Origin: Brachyhypopomus gauderio
Lineage: Eukaryota; Chordata; Actinopteri; Gymnotiformes; Hypopomidae
Length of the DNA: 64,000 nt
NCBI RefSeq assembly: GCF_052324685.1
Contig: NC_135220.1
Span: 615,828 to 679,827, forward strand
Reading direction: 5' to 3'
The notes beneath the pieces are model-generated. The model saw only the letters and a list, made by a program, of their open reading frames with translations, was not told the origin of the DNA and did no database searches. The position numbers and the translations under genes were made by a program. Positions 1-9,159 of this stretch are shown here, in pieces. Numbering within the stretch: the stretch's first letter is position 1; every line of letters begins with the position of its first letter.

Positions 1-309
1 GGTTCCTTTTTGGACGCCTCAGTAGCCAGGTCCCCCCACTTCAGCAGACGACATCCAGACATTTACAACTGATGGTCTAAAGCCTGTGGTGGTGAAGGCA
101 TGTTGTCCCTTTTACTCGGATCAACGCTCCTACAATCTATGTTAACTGGAAGGTAGGAATCATGTTTTACAATAATCATTTTATGTGCTCTGTTCCATAA
201 ATCAGTGAAACAGTTGAATTAGGACTGGGCGATTAAACAATAACGATATGTATCGCGGTAGACACGTAATCGATATCAATAGAAAATGCGCTCGATAGAA
301 TGTTCTATA

Positions 310-1698
310 CAGTGGGGAAAATAAGTATTTAGTCAGTCACCAATTGTGCAAGTTCTCCCACTTAAAAAGATGAGAGAGGCCTGTAATTGACATCATAGGT
401 AGACCTCAACTATGAGAGACAAAATGTGAAAAAAAATTGAGAAAATCATTTTGTCTGACTTTTAAAGAATTTATTTGCAAATAATGGTGGAAAATAAGTA
501 TTTGGTCACCTACAACCAAGCAAGATTTCTGGCTGTCACAGACCTGTAACTTCTTTTTTAAAAGGCTCCTCTTTTCCACACTCATTACCTGTATTAATGG
601 CACCTATTTGAAGTCGTTAACATTATAAAAGACACCTGCCCACAACCTCAAACAGTCACACTCCAAACTCCACTAAGGTGAAGACGAAAGAGCTGTCGGA
701 GGACACCAGAAACCGAATTGTAGGCTGGGAAGACTGAATCTGCAATAGGCAAGCAGCTTGGTGTGAAGAAATCTACTGTGGGAGCAATAATCAGAAAATG
801 GAAGACCTACAAGACCTCTACTAATCTCCCTCGATCTGGGGCTCCACGCAAGATCTCAGCCCGTGGGGTCAAAATGATCACAAGAACGGTGAGGAAAAAT
901 CCCAGAACCACAAGGGGGATCTAGTGATTGACCTGCAGAAAGCTGGGACCAACGTTACAAAGGCTATCATCAGCAACACACTACGACGCCAGGGACTCAG
1001 ATCTTGCAGTGCCAGACGTGTCCCCCTGCTTAAGCCAGGCACATCTGAAGTTTGCTAGAGAGCATTTGGATGTTCCAGAAGAGTATTGGCAGAATGTCAT
1101 ATGGTCAGATGAAACCAAAGTAGAACTACTTGGTAAAAACACAACTTGTCGTGTTTGGAGGACAGTGAATGCTGAGTTGCATCCAAAGAACACCATACCA
1201 ACTGTGAAGCATGGGGGTGGCAACATCATGCTTTGGGGCTGTTTCTCTGCAAAGGGACCAGGACGACTGGTCCGTGTACATGAAAGAATGAATGGGGCCA
1301 TGTATTGTGAGATTTTGGGTGCAAACTTCCTTCCATCAGCAAGGGCAATGAAGATGAAACGTGAGATCTGCATGGAGGAATGGGCCAACATACCAGCAAC
1401 AATGTGTGCCAACCTTGTGAAGACTTACAGAAAACGTTTGACCTCTGTCATTGCCAACAGAGGATATACAACAAAGTATTGAGATGAACTTTTGTTATTG
1501 ACCAAATACTTATTTTCCACCATTATTTGCAAATAAATTCTTTAAAAGTCAGACAAAATGATTTTCTCAATTTTTTTTTCACATTTTGTCTCTCATAGTT
1601 GAGGTCTACCTTTGATGTCAATTACCGGCCTCTCTCATCTTTTTAAGTGGGAGAACTTGCACAATTGGTGACTGACTAAATTCTTATTTTCCCCACTG
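310..1698 (+). mobile_element. Tc1/mariner-like transposon nested inside the hAT element
   Basis: The element starts CAGTGGGGAAAATAAG and ends with the inverse complement; the terminal inverted repeats are about 200 bp long (roughly 310-505 and 1500-1698). It is flanked on both sides by TA (308-309 and 1699-1700), the target duplication of the Tc1/mariner superfamily. A decayed transposase gene lies between the repeats. It sits inside the 220-3306 hAT element, so it is the younger insertion. Confidence 0.9.
681..1482 (+). pseudogene. Tc1-like transposase relic
   Basis: Plus-strand fragments match Tc1-like transposases: an N-terminal helix-turn-helix part at about 690-900 and a DDE-domain part with the typical [11 protein letters not shown] and [13 protein letters not shown] stretches at about 1100-1250. 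The frame is broken in the N-terminal part. After about residue 140 of the open stretch the protein jumps to a C-terminal segment (EEWANIPA...), so the block that normally holds the later catalytic residues is deleted. It cannot encode an active enzyme. Confidence 0.85.
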
Positions 1699-1840
1699 TA
1701 TATATTTTTTTCATTGGCAAATGAACCAGAGCAAAGATTCCGCTTTAACACTAGAAGCGCCAAGCTTCATTAACATACCTATACCTAGAAGTGCAGAGAG
1801 TCGGTCATTTGACCGCTTTCACTACCTCCTTTTACAATCA

Positions 1841-2167
1841 GACCCTCCAGAATTTCGCGATGTTGCGATTTGCAACTTCAACGCAAATTCAAGCAAACCC
1901 CGTGAATTCAGGGCGGTGTTCAGAGCCGGAGTGGCTAATCGGGAGATTCCGGAGGATTCCCGATGGGCCGGCTCATGTCAATCTCTAGTTTGGGTCGATT
2001 TGGAGGGAAAAAATAATTTTGGGTCGGATTTGGACATGAATCTCCTGGGCAGAAAAAGTGGCCCACTCCGGTCTTGGCGGTGTTCAGACCCTCCAGAATT
2101 TTGCGATGTTGCGATTTGCAACTTCAACGCAAATTCAAGCAAACCCCGCGAATTCAGGGCGGTGTTG
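1841..2167 (+). repeat. Direct duplication of an about 80-bp segment inside the hAT element
   Basis: Nearly identical segments at about 1841-1922 and 2087-2167 share the words GACCCTCCAGAATTT and GCAAACCCCG and both continue into AATTCAGGGCGGTGTT. They differ at only a few bases and are spaced about 246 bp apart. Their origin is not recognised. Confidence 0.7.
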
Positions 2168-3388
2168 CAACTTCAGCCAATCACTGCAACTTTCCCGCAA
2201 ATTTGACCAATCACTGATGTCGTCTTGATGTGACGTCGACAAACTTCCGCATTACTTCCGTGTATACGTTCAAGAGGAGCAGACTGAAAGCAGCATGAGC
2301 GAGGCGAACGTTTCACACTTGCCGACGAAAATAACGGCAAAAGATCGGGGAAAGCAGTATCTCGGTACATTACATGAAAGTGGGGGTAAACAGTTTTTTG
2401 GTTTTCATTGTTTTATTGTTTCACAACGATGGGTACATACATTTCCAACACAATTTTTCAGTGCATACATGTATTTCCAACAAGTTTAACATTTCTAGCA
2501 CCAGCCCATCCACTCCAGGTGATTTTTCATAGTCTTTTAAGAGACGGAAAGTCCATTTCTGCCACCGAGCTGTTGCACTTCGAGGGATAATTTCAAGAAA
2601 GTGAGAGGGATCATTGTGCATTCTCTGTCCCAAGACCTGTGTTTCGGGGGGGGGGGGGCATACAAAAACTTGAGAGGGATCATTCCTGCCCAAACTATTT
2701 CATACCACATAGAGTAAGAGAAATAAAATCATTGCTTGAAGTGTTAAAACCAGGGGTAAAACACAGAATAAGAAGCATAATACCCATAGGGAGATCCAAA
2801 TAAATAAATTGTTACATGCTCTAGGGCAGCTTTAAAACCAGAGATGGTCAAGCAGCTGGTGTTCCTTGTGCAAAACCTTGATTGAAAATATACTTGTGTT
2901 GAATAGATTAGTTATGTTTAGATTAAGAATAACTCTAACTTTAACTTAAGCATCACCTGTTCATATTTCTATACTGGTTTTGTATTACCATTAATACTGT
3001 GTTGGCTATCAGGTTTGCTTTTTATCTTAGTAAAGTAAAGTCTACCTCAGTTTTGCTTTAATGTGTCCTATGTTTACAAAACACTGCACATAACTGAAAC
3101 ATGTTATTCACCAGAGGGTGATTCAGCATGTGAGCTTTTTTGCACGAAACTTGTTTAAATAATGTTGAAATAAAATGTTTAAATGTAGCATATTTTTCTC
3201 CTAGTCCTTATTTTAAATACGTTTAAAAAAATCAATAATTATCGATATCGACCGATATGAAATGCTTATATCGTGATACAGTTTTTAGCCATATCGCCCA
3301 GCCTTAAGTTGAATACTTAATAGTTTGTCTTGTCACTTTTGTGAATCCTCATTTGTCAGTTTGCTTTGTTTAATGTTTGTTCTTGAAG

Positions 3389-3702
3389 AAGTCAAACAAA
3401 AGGCACCCTGCTGGTCTGGTATCTGATGTCCAGAAGTGGAGCAAGGCTTCTGGTCATCTTCAGGAATGTAAATCCATGATTCAGAATTCTGAGAGGATAT
3501 ACCACAGAGTTATATCCAGTATTCTAAAAGCATTTAATTAGCATGAGTTTTTCTGTAGTTCTAATGAATCTTATATTTTACAGCTTTAAACATTGAAACC
3601 AATGCTTCTACATCCTCAAGAAACAAATTCTGCAAACGTTTGTCCCGGATGTGCTCAGCAATTTACAAAGCCCTGTCAAAGCCTTTCAAATGCATTGGAT
3701 AG
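3389..3702 (+). CDS. Possible last two exons of an unrecognised plus-strand gene
   Basis: I do not recognise this gene. Two open segments behave like exons. 3389-3467 follows a T-rich AG and ends T|GTAAAT, phase 0 to 1. 3584-3702 follows TTATATTTTACAG, is in the matching phase, and ends in TAG at 3700. Joined, they encode about 65 residues with a lysine/arginine-rich, cysteine-containing tail (KFCKRLSRMCSAIYKALSK and so on). A canonical AATAAA lies 34 bases past the stop. The upstream part would lie beyond the hAT element, which would then be in an intron; an open stretch ending AAG|GTAGGA at 152 could be the previous exon. Matching phase and the poly(A) signal are the only support, and chance remains possible. 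Confidence 0.35.
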
Positions 3703-3735
3703 AGCATCCTGAGCACTGTTTCATCAATACTGACC

Positions 3736-3741
3736 AATAAA
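3736..3741 (+). terminator. AATAAA poly(A) signal after the putative terminal exon
   Basis: A canonical AATAAA 34 bases downstream of the TAG at 3700-3702, followed by GT/T-rich sequence near 3765. It supports a plus-strand transcript ending here. Confidence 0.4.
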
Positions 3742-3744
3742 GTC

Positions 3745-4630
3745 TTTCTGCAGCCCAGTCCTTTGTGTTTATTTATTGACCACCTAAGGGTTTTTTTTTT
3801 ACAGGTCTTGGTTTGGGAGCTAAGCACTTTGAAGCATGTGGACATGCCCATATGCCCACCATTCATCCGCTTCCCCTGGTCTCTCAGTATCTGATGCTGT
3901 GGTTTAGTGACTTTTTTTGCAAGATGCCAGCACACACATGTTTGTGGAACATACCATGGTGACTCTCTCAGGTTGCTAAGCAAAAGACCTCTGGAAAACT
4001 CTTTTACGGGCATGACCAGCTACAGCAAGTGGGGGTATGGCGGTCTTCTGTGTGGCACACCCCTTGGTAAAGGTCACCTGAGTCACCTGTTGAATGCTTA
4101 ACCAGAGTTTATAGTTTATAGTCTTTGACGGTGCTCAGCTGACAGAGAGAATGACGTAAAGAGAGTCTGTGAAGCAAAACGCTTGTATATGGAATGTTAG
4201 AGTGTGTCAGCAGGGGGAAAAAAAGAACAAGAAAGAACATTTGTTCTTTCGTCAAGAAAGAACAAATGTGGAATGGTTCTGAAAAGTGTAGAGGAAATAT
4301 GTCATTTTCTCATTCTGCAAACTCCACATGGTCAGTTAGATCCTAGATGCATTCAGATATTGCCTTCCTCATCCACTAGAGCGGCTGGCCAGATGGCACA
4401 TTTAGGAAGAGACAGAATGACTGCTGTCATTCCCAGACCCATTATAAACAAGACTCATCTGGAATAATCAGCAGAAAGTAGCACCTTTGTCATGCATGAA
4501 CGCTGTATGTTGGGTTGGAAAAGTGGAGCTGCGGAAGAATATTTTATCCTTGTGTGTCATTTGAGCCATTATGTTCCGGAGAAAGAATGAACAAAGTAAT
4601 ATACACAAAATTAAGCCTTTTGAAATGTAC
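3745..4630. other. Intergenic stretch with nothing recognised
   Basis: Between the putative terminal exon and the uts2 3' end I see no supported coding exon, RNA gene or repeat array. Short open frames here have no family resemblance and no splice context. Confidence 0.5.
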
Positions 4631-4631
4631 G

Positions 4632-4637
4632 TTTATT
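4632..4637 (-). terminator. uts2: Candidate uts2 poly(A) signal (AATAAA on the minus strand)
   Basis: TTTATT on the plus strand reads AATAAA on the minus strand, about 270 bases beyond the uts2 stop codon. It is the first such hexamer downstream of the stop that I could see. Confidence 0.45.
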
Positions 4638-4906
4638 TGTGGTCAACACATGTTCATGTAGCCTCCCCAATCCGTTGTCCGCAATCAGGCAGTCTTTTGA
4701 AATGGGTGTCAGTGTGCATACATAATAAACTCCCCCATTATGATTAGCTCATCTGGGTTTTTCTCCCCCATGCACTGATGTTTGGGAGAGTGTATCGGGT
4801 CTTTGCAGACATGTGCTGTGTGTTTGCGCATATGTACAGATGTTATAGGAGTTGAATGAGAAAGTGCGCCATGTCTCAGTCCTGCAGGTCATGTCATGTA
4901 CCAGTA

Positions 4907-6158
4907 TTAAACACAGTACTTCCAGAAGCAGTCTGCTCCACTGGCCCTCCGTCTGTATGGTCTCCTGATGCCGAGCAGATAACTGAGAGAGCTGAAGTGG
5001 CCCGGCTTCTCTAGCAAAACCTGGAGGAGATGCATCCATATTTACAAACCTTATCACTGAAAGAGCTGTAATGCAGAATCCTCTGCCAAGTATATGCATC
5101 AATGTCAATGCATCTCACCTCCTTTAGAGTCTCTCTGGGCAATGGCCCTGTCACCTTGAGACCTTATAAAAGAGAAGTTATAGTTCATGTCTGACAGGAC
5201 ACTGAAAACAAAGAACCTGAAAAATGTTTATAAATCAAAGAACACTAAATATAGTATAATGTATACAGTATACATTAGGAAACAACACTGTATACTGTAT
5301 CATGTTGCAGTAGTCACTGTATTAGCAGGATCACTTTTACTACAAACACCTTGTAGGTGTAGAGGTACAGCTGTACAGCCCAGCTGTGGTCGTGGTTTGT
5401 GTTAGCTATTCTCTAACGCTTTGTTAGTGTTAAGGTTTGTTGCAAATGGGAGCTGTCCAATCAACAGTGGTCCTGTTGTTTGGGCAGCACTCACAGCCCT
5501 TCTTCGATCATGTCCCTGGTAATGCAGCACCGAAAATGGTCTTCCACCCAAATAAAATCTGGACACTAATGAGCCTGTGGTCAGAAAAACAATCAATGGC
5601 TGGTGATCATAGCAACAGGGGACATAAGGAAGGTGCTAAACGTGATCTGTGAGTATAAGTACAAACGAGGTGTCTGTAATAAAATGGTTAGTTGGTGCAG
5701 TTGATTCTGAGACAAGTTAAGGTAAGGAGAGCAGTCCTACCCTGTCTGAAGAACAGCGGGGAGTAACCCAGGCCTCCTGGCCTCTGGAGGAGACTGTTAA
5801 CGTCCGACACGGAGAGCTCGTCTGGACCCCCAATGCCAGCTTCCTCTGCAGAGTCTACAACAGCAACACATGACGCCAGTGATGTTTCATCCTGATCAGT
5901 ACTGCTTCTCGTCTGGTGTCGTGGATCATCCACCACCATCCACCACACATACCCGTGTTGCTCTCAAGGGCTTAGAGTAATGCAGCCCTGAAGTTGCCCT
6001 TACAGAAAACTTGTGCACGGGCAGTACCGTGGTACACAAAGCTTTCACTTACCAGGCCCAGAGAAAAGCATGTCCACCGAGTCTGGCACTGGATGGGCCT
6101 GCAGTGAAATGATGGAGAGAAGGAGGAGAGCCCAGGGCAGGAGGAGGTTGCAGATCAT
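4907..6158 (-). CDS. uts2: Urotensin II precursor (prepro-urotensin II)
   Basis: Encodes the secreted precursor of the cyclic vasoactive peptide urotensin II, ligand of the Gq-coupled UTS2R receptors. Coding exons on the minus strand are 6158-6053, 5854-5741, 5162-5119 and 5020-4907; all introns are GT-AG, phases (1,1,0) agree, and the total is 378 nt (125 aa). Residues 1 to about 21 form a signal peptide (MICNLLL, then a leucine-rich core). The middle, with MLFSGPG, LSVSDVNSLLQR and LGYSPLFF, matches cyprinid prepro-urotensin II as I remember it. The precursor ends RRR followed by ASGADCFWKYCV and stop. The CFWKYC ring is the invariant urotensin core, and the 12-residue length fits urotensin II rather than the 8-residue urotensin-related peptide. 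The last exon is easily missed because another frame across it is also open. Which teleost uts2 copy this is cannot be told. Confidence 0.95.
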
Positions 6159-6236
6159 CTCGAGCTCTGTGATGGTGCCTGACCGAGCTCCTGGTGTGAG
6201 ACTGGTGTGAGACTGGTGAGAGAACGGAGGTGACGG

Positions 6237-6243
6237 TTATATA
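6237..6243 (-). promoter_or_regulatory. uts2: uts2 TATA box
   Basis: The minus strand reads GCGTATATAACC about 80 bases upstream of the uts2 start codon, which puts the transcription start near 6207. A TGACG half-site (CRE-like) overlaps the downstream side at 6231-6235. Strong TATA boxes are usual for peptide hormone genes. Confidence 0.65.
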
Positions 6244-7089
6244 CGCCCTCCTCCGAAAGCCCTGAGATGAATGAATCACAGCAGCCGTGCATCGCTGCCG
6301 TTTTATTAAGCTGTTTGCATTTAGAATCAGACTCCAGTCAGTCAGAAAGTGTATATGAACAGGGCAGTAAAATAAGGATAGATACTGTGTCCCGAGATCA
6401 GGCCTGGCATGGTAGTTTACCACCACTACAGTTGATTGACTTTTGTTTACTAGCCATTAAATGAAGGGCACAGGTGTCCATATGTGTCCATAATCAAGCC
6501 TCAAGAAAAATCTCTGGACATATTTCCTGTTCATCCAGGGATTCAGTCTGTAACCACTTTTCTAACAGCTTGTAACTGAATACTTTGACAAAATGTGCAT
6601 TTATGAAAATTTCATCATGCAGTTCATTTCACTGGGATGATTATGGTTACATTATTTGCTGGGAAGTTATTTGTAACAAAAAATATATGGTCCAAATAAT
6701 TAATCTTTGCTATTTAATATAAATTCCCAACATAGTTGCTTGCCTTTTATGAATTCTGTTACTATGGACTTCATTTTTCGCTATTTGTTTGTAAACTATT
6801 TGTTTATACGCACAATACAATGAGCTAGAAGAAGATGAAATGACTGAATAATAGGAATTTTGGACTTGCCACGTAACTGTCTGACGGATTTATTACGTCA
6901 CATTTATACCTTGGCTTCCAAACTGTTTCACAATAAAGATTGTGTAATTTGTCTATCGTTGTCTGAGGAAAGGAAATTAAAATGCAAATGTAACATTTTC
7001 AAGGGATGATGAATGAAGAGTCAGAATGAGATGCGCAGAAGCTGAAATAAAACGTTACTTTCCGCTCAGCCTCGCTTCCTTTGCACTTA

Positions 7090-7400
7090 GGGGCAGTCAT
7101 GGCCTGGCGGTTAGGGAACTGGACTTGTGACCGGAGGGTCGTGGGTTCGATTCCCAGACAGGCCATGACTGAGGTGTCCTTGAGCAAGGCACCTAACCCC
7201 AACTGCTCCCCGGGCGCCGGGCTAGGGCTGCCCACCGCTCTGGGCACGTGTGATCCACAGCCCCCTAGTAATCACTAGTGTGTGTGTGTGTTCTGACTGC
7301 ACAGATGGGTTAAAAGCGGAGGACAAATTTCGATTGGGGTGTAAAAAAATCACAATTGACAAAATATGGCACATTTCATTTCATTCATTTCATTTCACAT
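7090..7400 (+). mobile_element. tRNA-derived SINE
   Basis: The head resembles a tRNA gene with an A box (TGGCCTGGCGGTTAGGG, from about 7100) and a perfect B box GGTTCGATTCC at 7144-7154. A conserved body follows (CTTGAGCAAGGCACCTAACCC, GGGTTAAAAGCGGAGGACAA) and a CATTTCATTT-rich 3' tail. A second diverged copy is in the opposite orientation at 44862-45143. The tRNA-like head has extra material around it and is not a functional tRNA gene. Confidence 0.85.
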
Positions 7401-7601
7401 TAAAACAACTCTGTGGAAATCAAGAGTTTTTTTCCGATTTTCACTAGTGTGAACGTGCTTAACACAAATAATTTGTAGAATTAGTATTATAGTTATTATA
7501 GGTATAGTATTGTTATCATTATTGGTATATCTACACACTTCTAGCTTACATCAATGGAATTACAATGACCATTTACCGCAGAAAATTGTCTGTCACCTCT
7601 A

Positions 7602-7719
7602 TTGTATGGAAGGTTTTCTGTCTCAATATTAAAATGAAAATGTAATACGCATGTGCATTTACATGTTTCACTCATGTATGCATTTCATTTTAATATTGAG
7701 ACAGAAAAACTTCCATACT
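7602..7719. repeat. Long inverted repeat (MITE-like hairpin)
   Basis: Arms of about 36 bp at 7602-7638 and 7683-7719 are near-perfect inverse complements (core TCAATATTAAAATGAAA against TTTCATTTTAATATTGA) around a loop of about 44 bp. Weaker complementarity continues outward to about 7585 and 7745. This is typical of a small palindromic transposon relic. No clear target duplication was found. Confidence 0.7.
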
Positions 7720-7757
7720 ATTGAACGTGGTGAAAGATCTGTCTATTTTCAATCACA

Positions 7758-7771
7758 CCAGTAGGTGGCAG
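7758..7771 (+). promoter_or_regulatory. Candidate CTCF binding site
   Basis: CCAGTAGGTGGCAG fits every position of the vertebrate CTCF core consensus CCASYAGRKGGCRS. It lies in the divergent uts2-ccdc50 intergenic region. A consensus match only. Confidence 0.45.
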
Positions 7772-8439
7772 AACACGATGTAACAAAAACATTTTGGAAC
7801 CAATAACTTTTTCACACTTATGAGGTAACAATTATTTTTTGGCAGTTTGTCTATAGGCCTGCACGCTATTACAGTTTATATATATAAAATCTATGTTTAT
7901 TTACCTATTTAAGTTGTTTATTGTTTATAATTATTAATGTATTCCTTGTTTGTTTGTTTATTTATTTTTATATCAAGGGATTTAACTAATGACACTGCAG
8001 TCCACATTTATTGACGCTATAATCATATGGAAACGTTGGATATAAATATGACAACTCCATGAAAGAGTTATAATCTAATAGTGTCAGACATCGTATTTCG
8101 TCTGCAGGAAGATTGTAATTTACATTTGTTTTTAAGAATAACTGCATTATTTGTTTACATATCTTTACCGTTAATAGATGCATGTCTGTTCAATCTAACC
8201 TAATTAGAGACCGAGGTAGACAAAATGATGGCTGATGGCTCTTCACGTGAACCGTGACCGTGTTGACGAAAGAAGAAGTTTGTCCGTGCTGGCTTACCAT
8301 CCCTTTGGCAGCTTTGTTTCATTGACAAAAATAGGAAAGAATGTCCACCTAACTGGATATGTGAGGCGCTGGTTGTTGGTGTTTTGTCTTTGCACCCATC
8401 ATTAAACATCGCTAACAAACTTGAATGTGTACTTCAAAA

Positions 8440-8523
8440 GTTCGAGTAGCGTTCCAGTTCAACAAACAGGAGTATTAATCCCGCAGTTCGGTAGTACTTT
8501 ACACACTACAGTGGCCAGTTCAG
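8440..8523 (+). other. ccdc50: Probable 5' non-coding exon of ccdc50 (start approximate)
   Basis: The segment ends in a strong splice donor, CAG|GTAAGA at 8521/8524. The next coding exon is preceded by an acceptor at 9104-9105, giving a second untranslated piece, 9106-9159, just before the ATG at 9160. The transcription start is unknown, so the left boundary is a guess. Confidence 0.45.
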
Positions 8524-9159
8524 GTAAGATACTCGTACTTGTTGTCACGTACGTTTGTGTGAATAAGCCACTTGTGTTGAGTACTTAGGACGGACCGAGT
8601 GATTGTGCAAAGGAAAAATAAGGAAATTCCACCAAAAAGACCTGGTGGTTTTGTGTGTGCGTGTGTTTTTTAACTGGGGAATGCGGAATTCACCTTTGCA
8701 TGGACATTTGCTTCAGCGTTGGTCGCCTGTGTCGCGGGTCTGTTGGACGAGTTTTTGACTCCCGCTCACATTTAGCTTTAAAGTTTTGACTTCACACACG
8801 TTTGTAGAATTAAAAAAGCTGGTGCTTTTCGTTTTTCTTTGGCATCATTAACGTTACAGTTTCGAACTAAGTTCTCTGTTCAGTAACTCAGTTCGATATT
8901 GTCAAAAGTATCGAATCAATGTAATGTTAAGTAGTTAAAATAAACCCATTGTCTATTTTTTTTTCATTCTAAACGCCAATCAGTTATAAATCAGTCAATA
9001 TATGAAAACTGCTTCATTAATTGAGTTGTATCAATAGACTTATTTTTATAAGCCAAATCCTAATGTGAGTTAAAACTAAACTGATTTTGCTCATTTACCA
9101 TGCAGATTCATTCTCCGAACCGGGCCAGAGATTTTGCTTTGCTGTGGCCATGAGGAGTC

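Larger units (their letters stand above)
220..3306. mobile_element. hAT-type DNA transposon, about 3.1 kb, interrupted by a Tc1-like element
   Basis: The two ends are inverted repeats: the left end begins TAGGACTGGGCGAT and the right end, read in reverse, begins TAAGGCTGGGCGATAT. They are flanked by a perfect 8-bp direct repeat, AGTTGAAT, at 212-219 and 3307-3314. An 8-bp target duplication is the hallmark of hAT transposons. Near both ends the sequence is rich in palindromic ATCGATAT-like words. No intact transposase is visible inside; what remains is a Tc1-like insertion, a duplicated segment and AT-rich DNA, so this is a non-autonomous or decayed copy. The two end sequences differ at a few positions, so it is not recent. 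Confidence 0.8.
6245..8400. other. Divergent uts2-ccdc50 intergenic region
   Basis: Apart from the SINE, the long inverted repeat and the CTCF-like site, this 2.2-kb stretch is AT-rich with no supported coding exon. It must hold the 5' regulatory DNA of both head-to-head genes, but no ccdc50 TATA box is evident. Confidence 0.5.

Noticed and set aside
1-152. Possible exon at the window start ending AAG|GTAGGA
   Set aside because: A short open stretch in the right phase for the 3389 exon exists, but the acceptor is ambiguous and nothing is recognisable; too weak to list as its own feature.
4907-6158. Identification as urotensin-related peptide (uts2b), suggested by the ccdc50 neighbour
   Set aside because: The mature peptide is the 12-residue urotensin II type with Asp before the ring, and the precursor matches prepro-urotensin II.
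7090-7170. tRNA gene call from the B box at 7144
   Set aside because: The head is a SINE: the tRNA-like part is not a foldable cloverleaf end to end, and the same sequence recurs with its body and tail at 44.9-45.1 kb.
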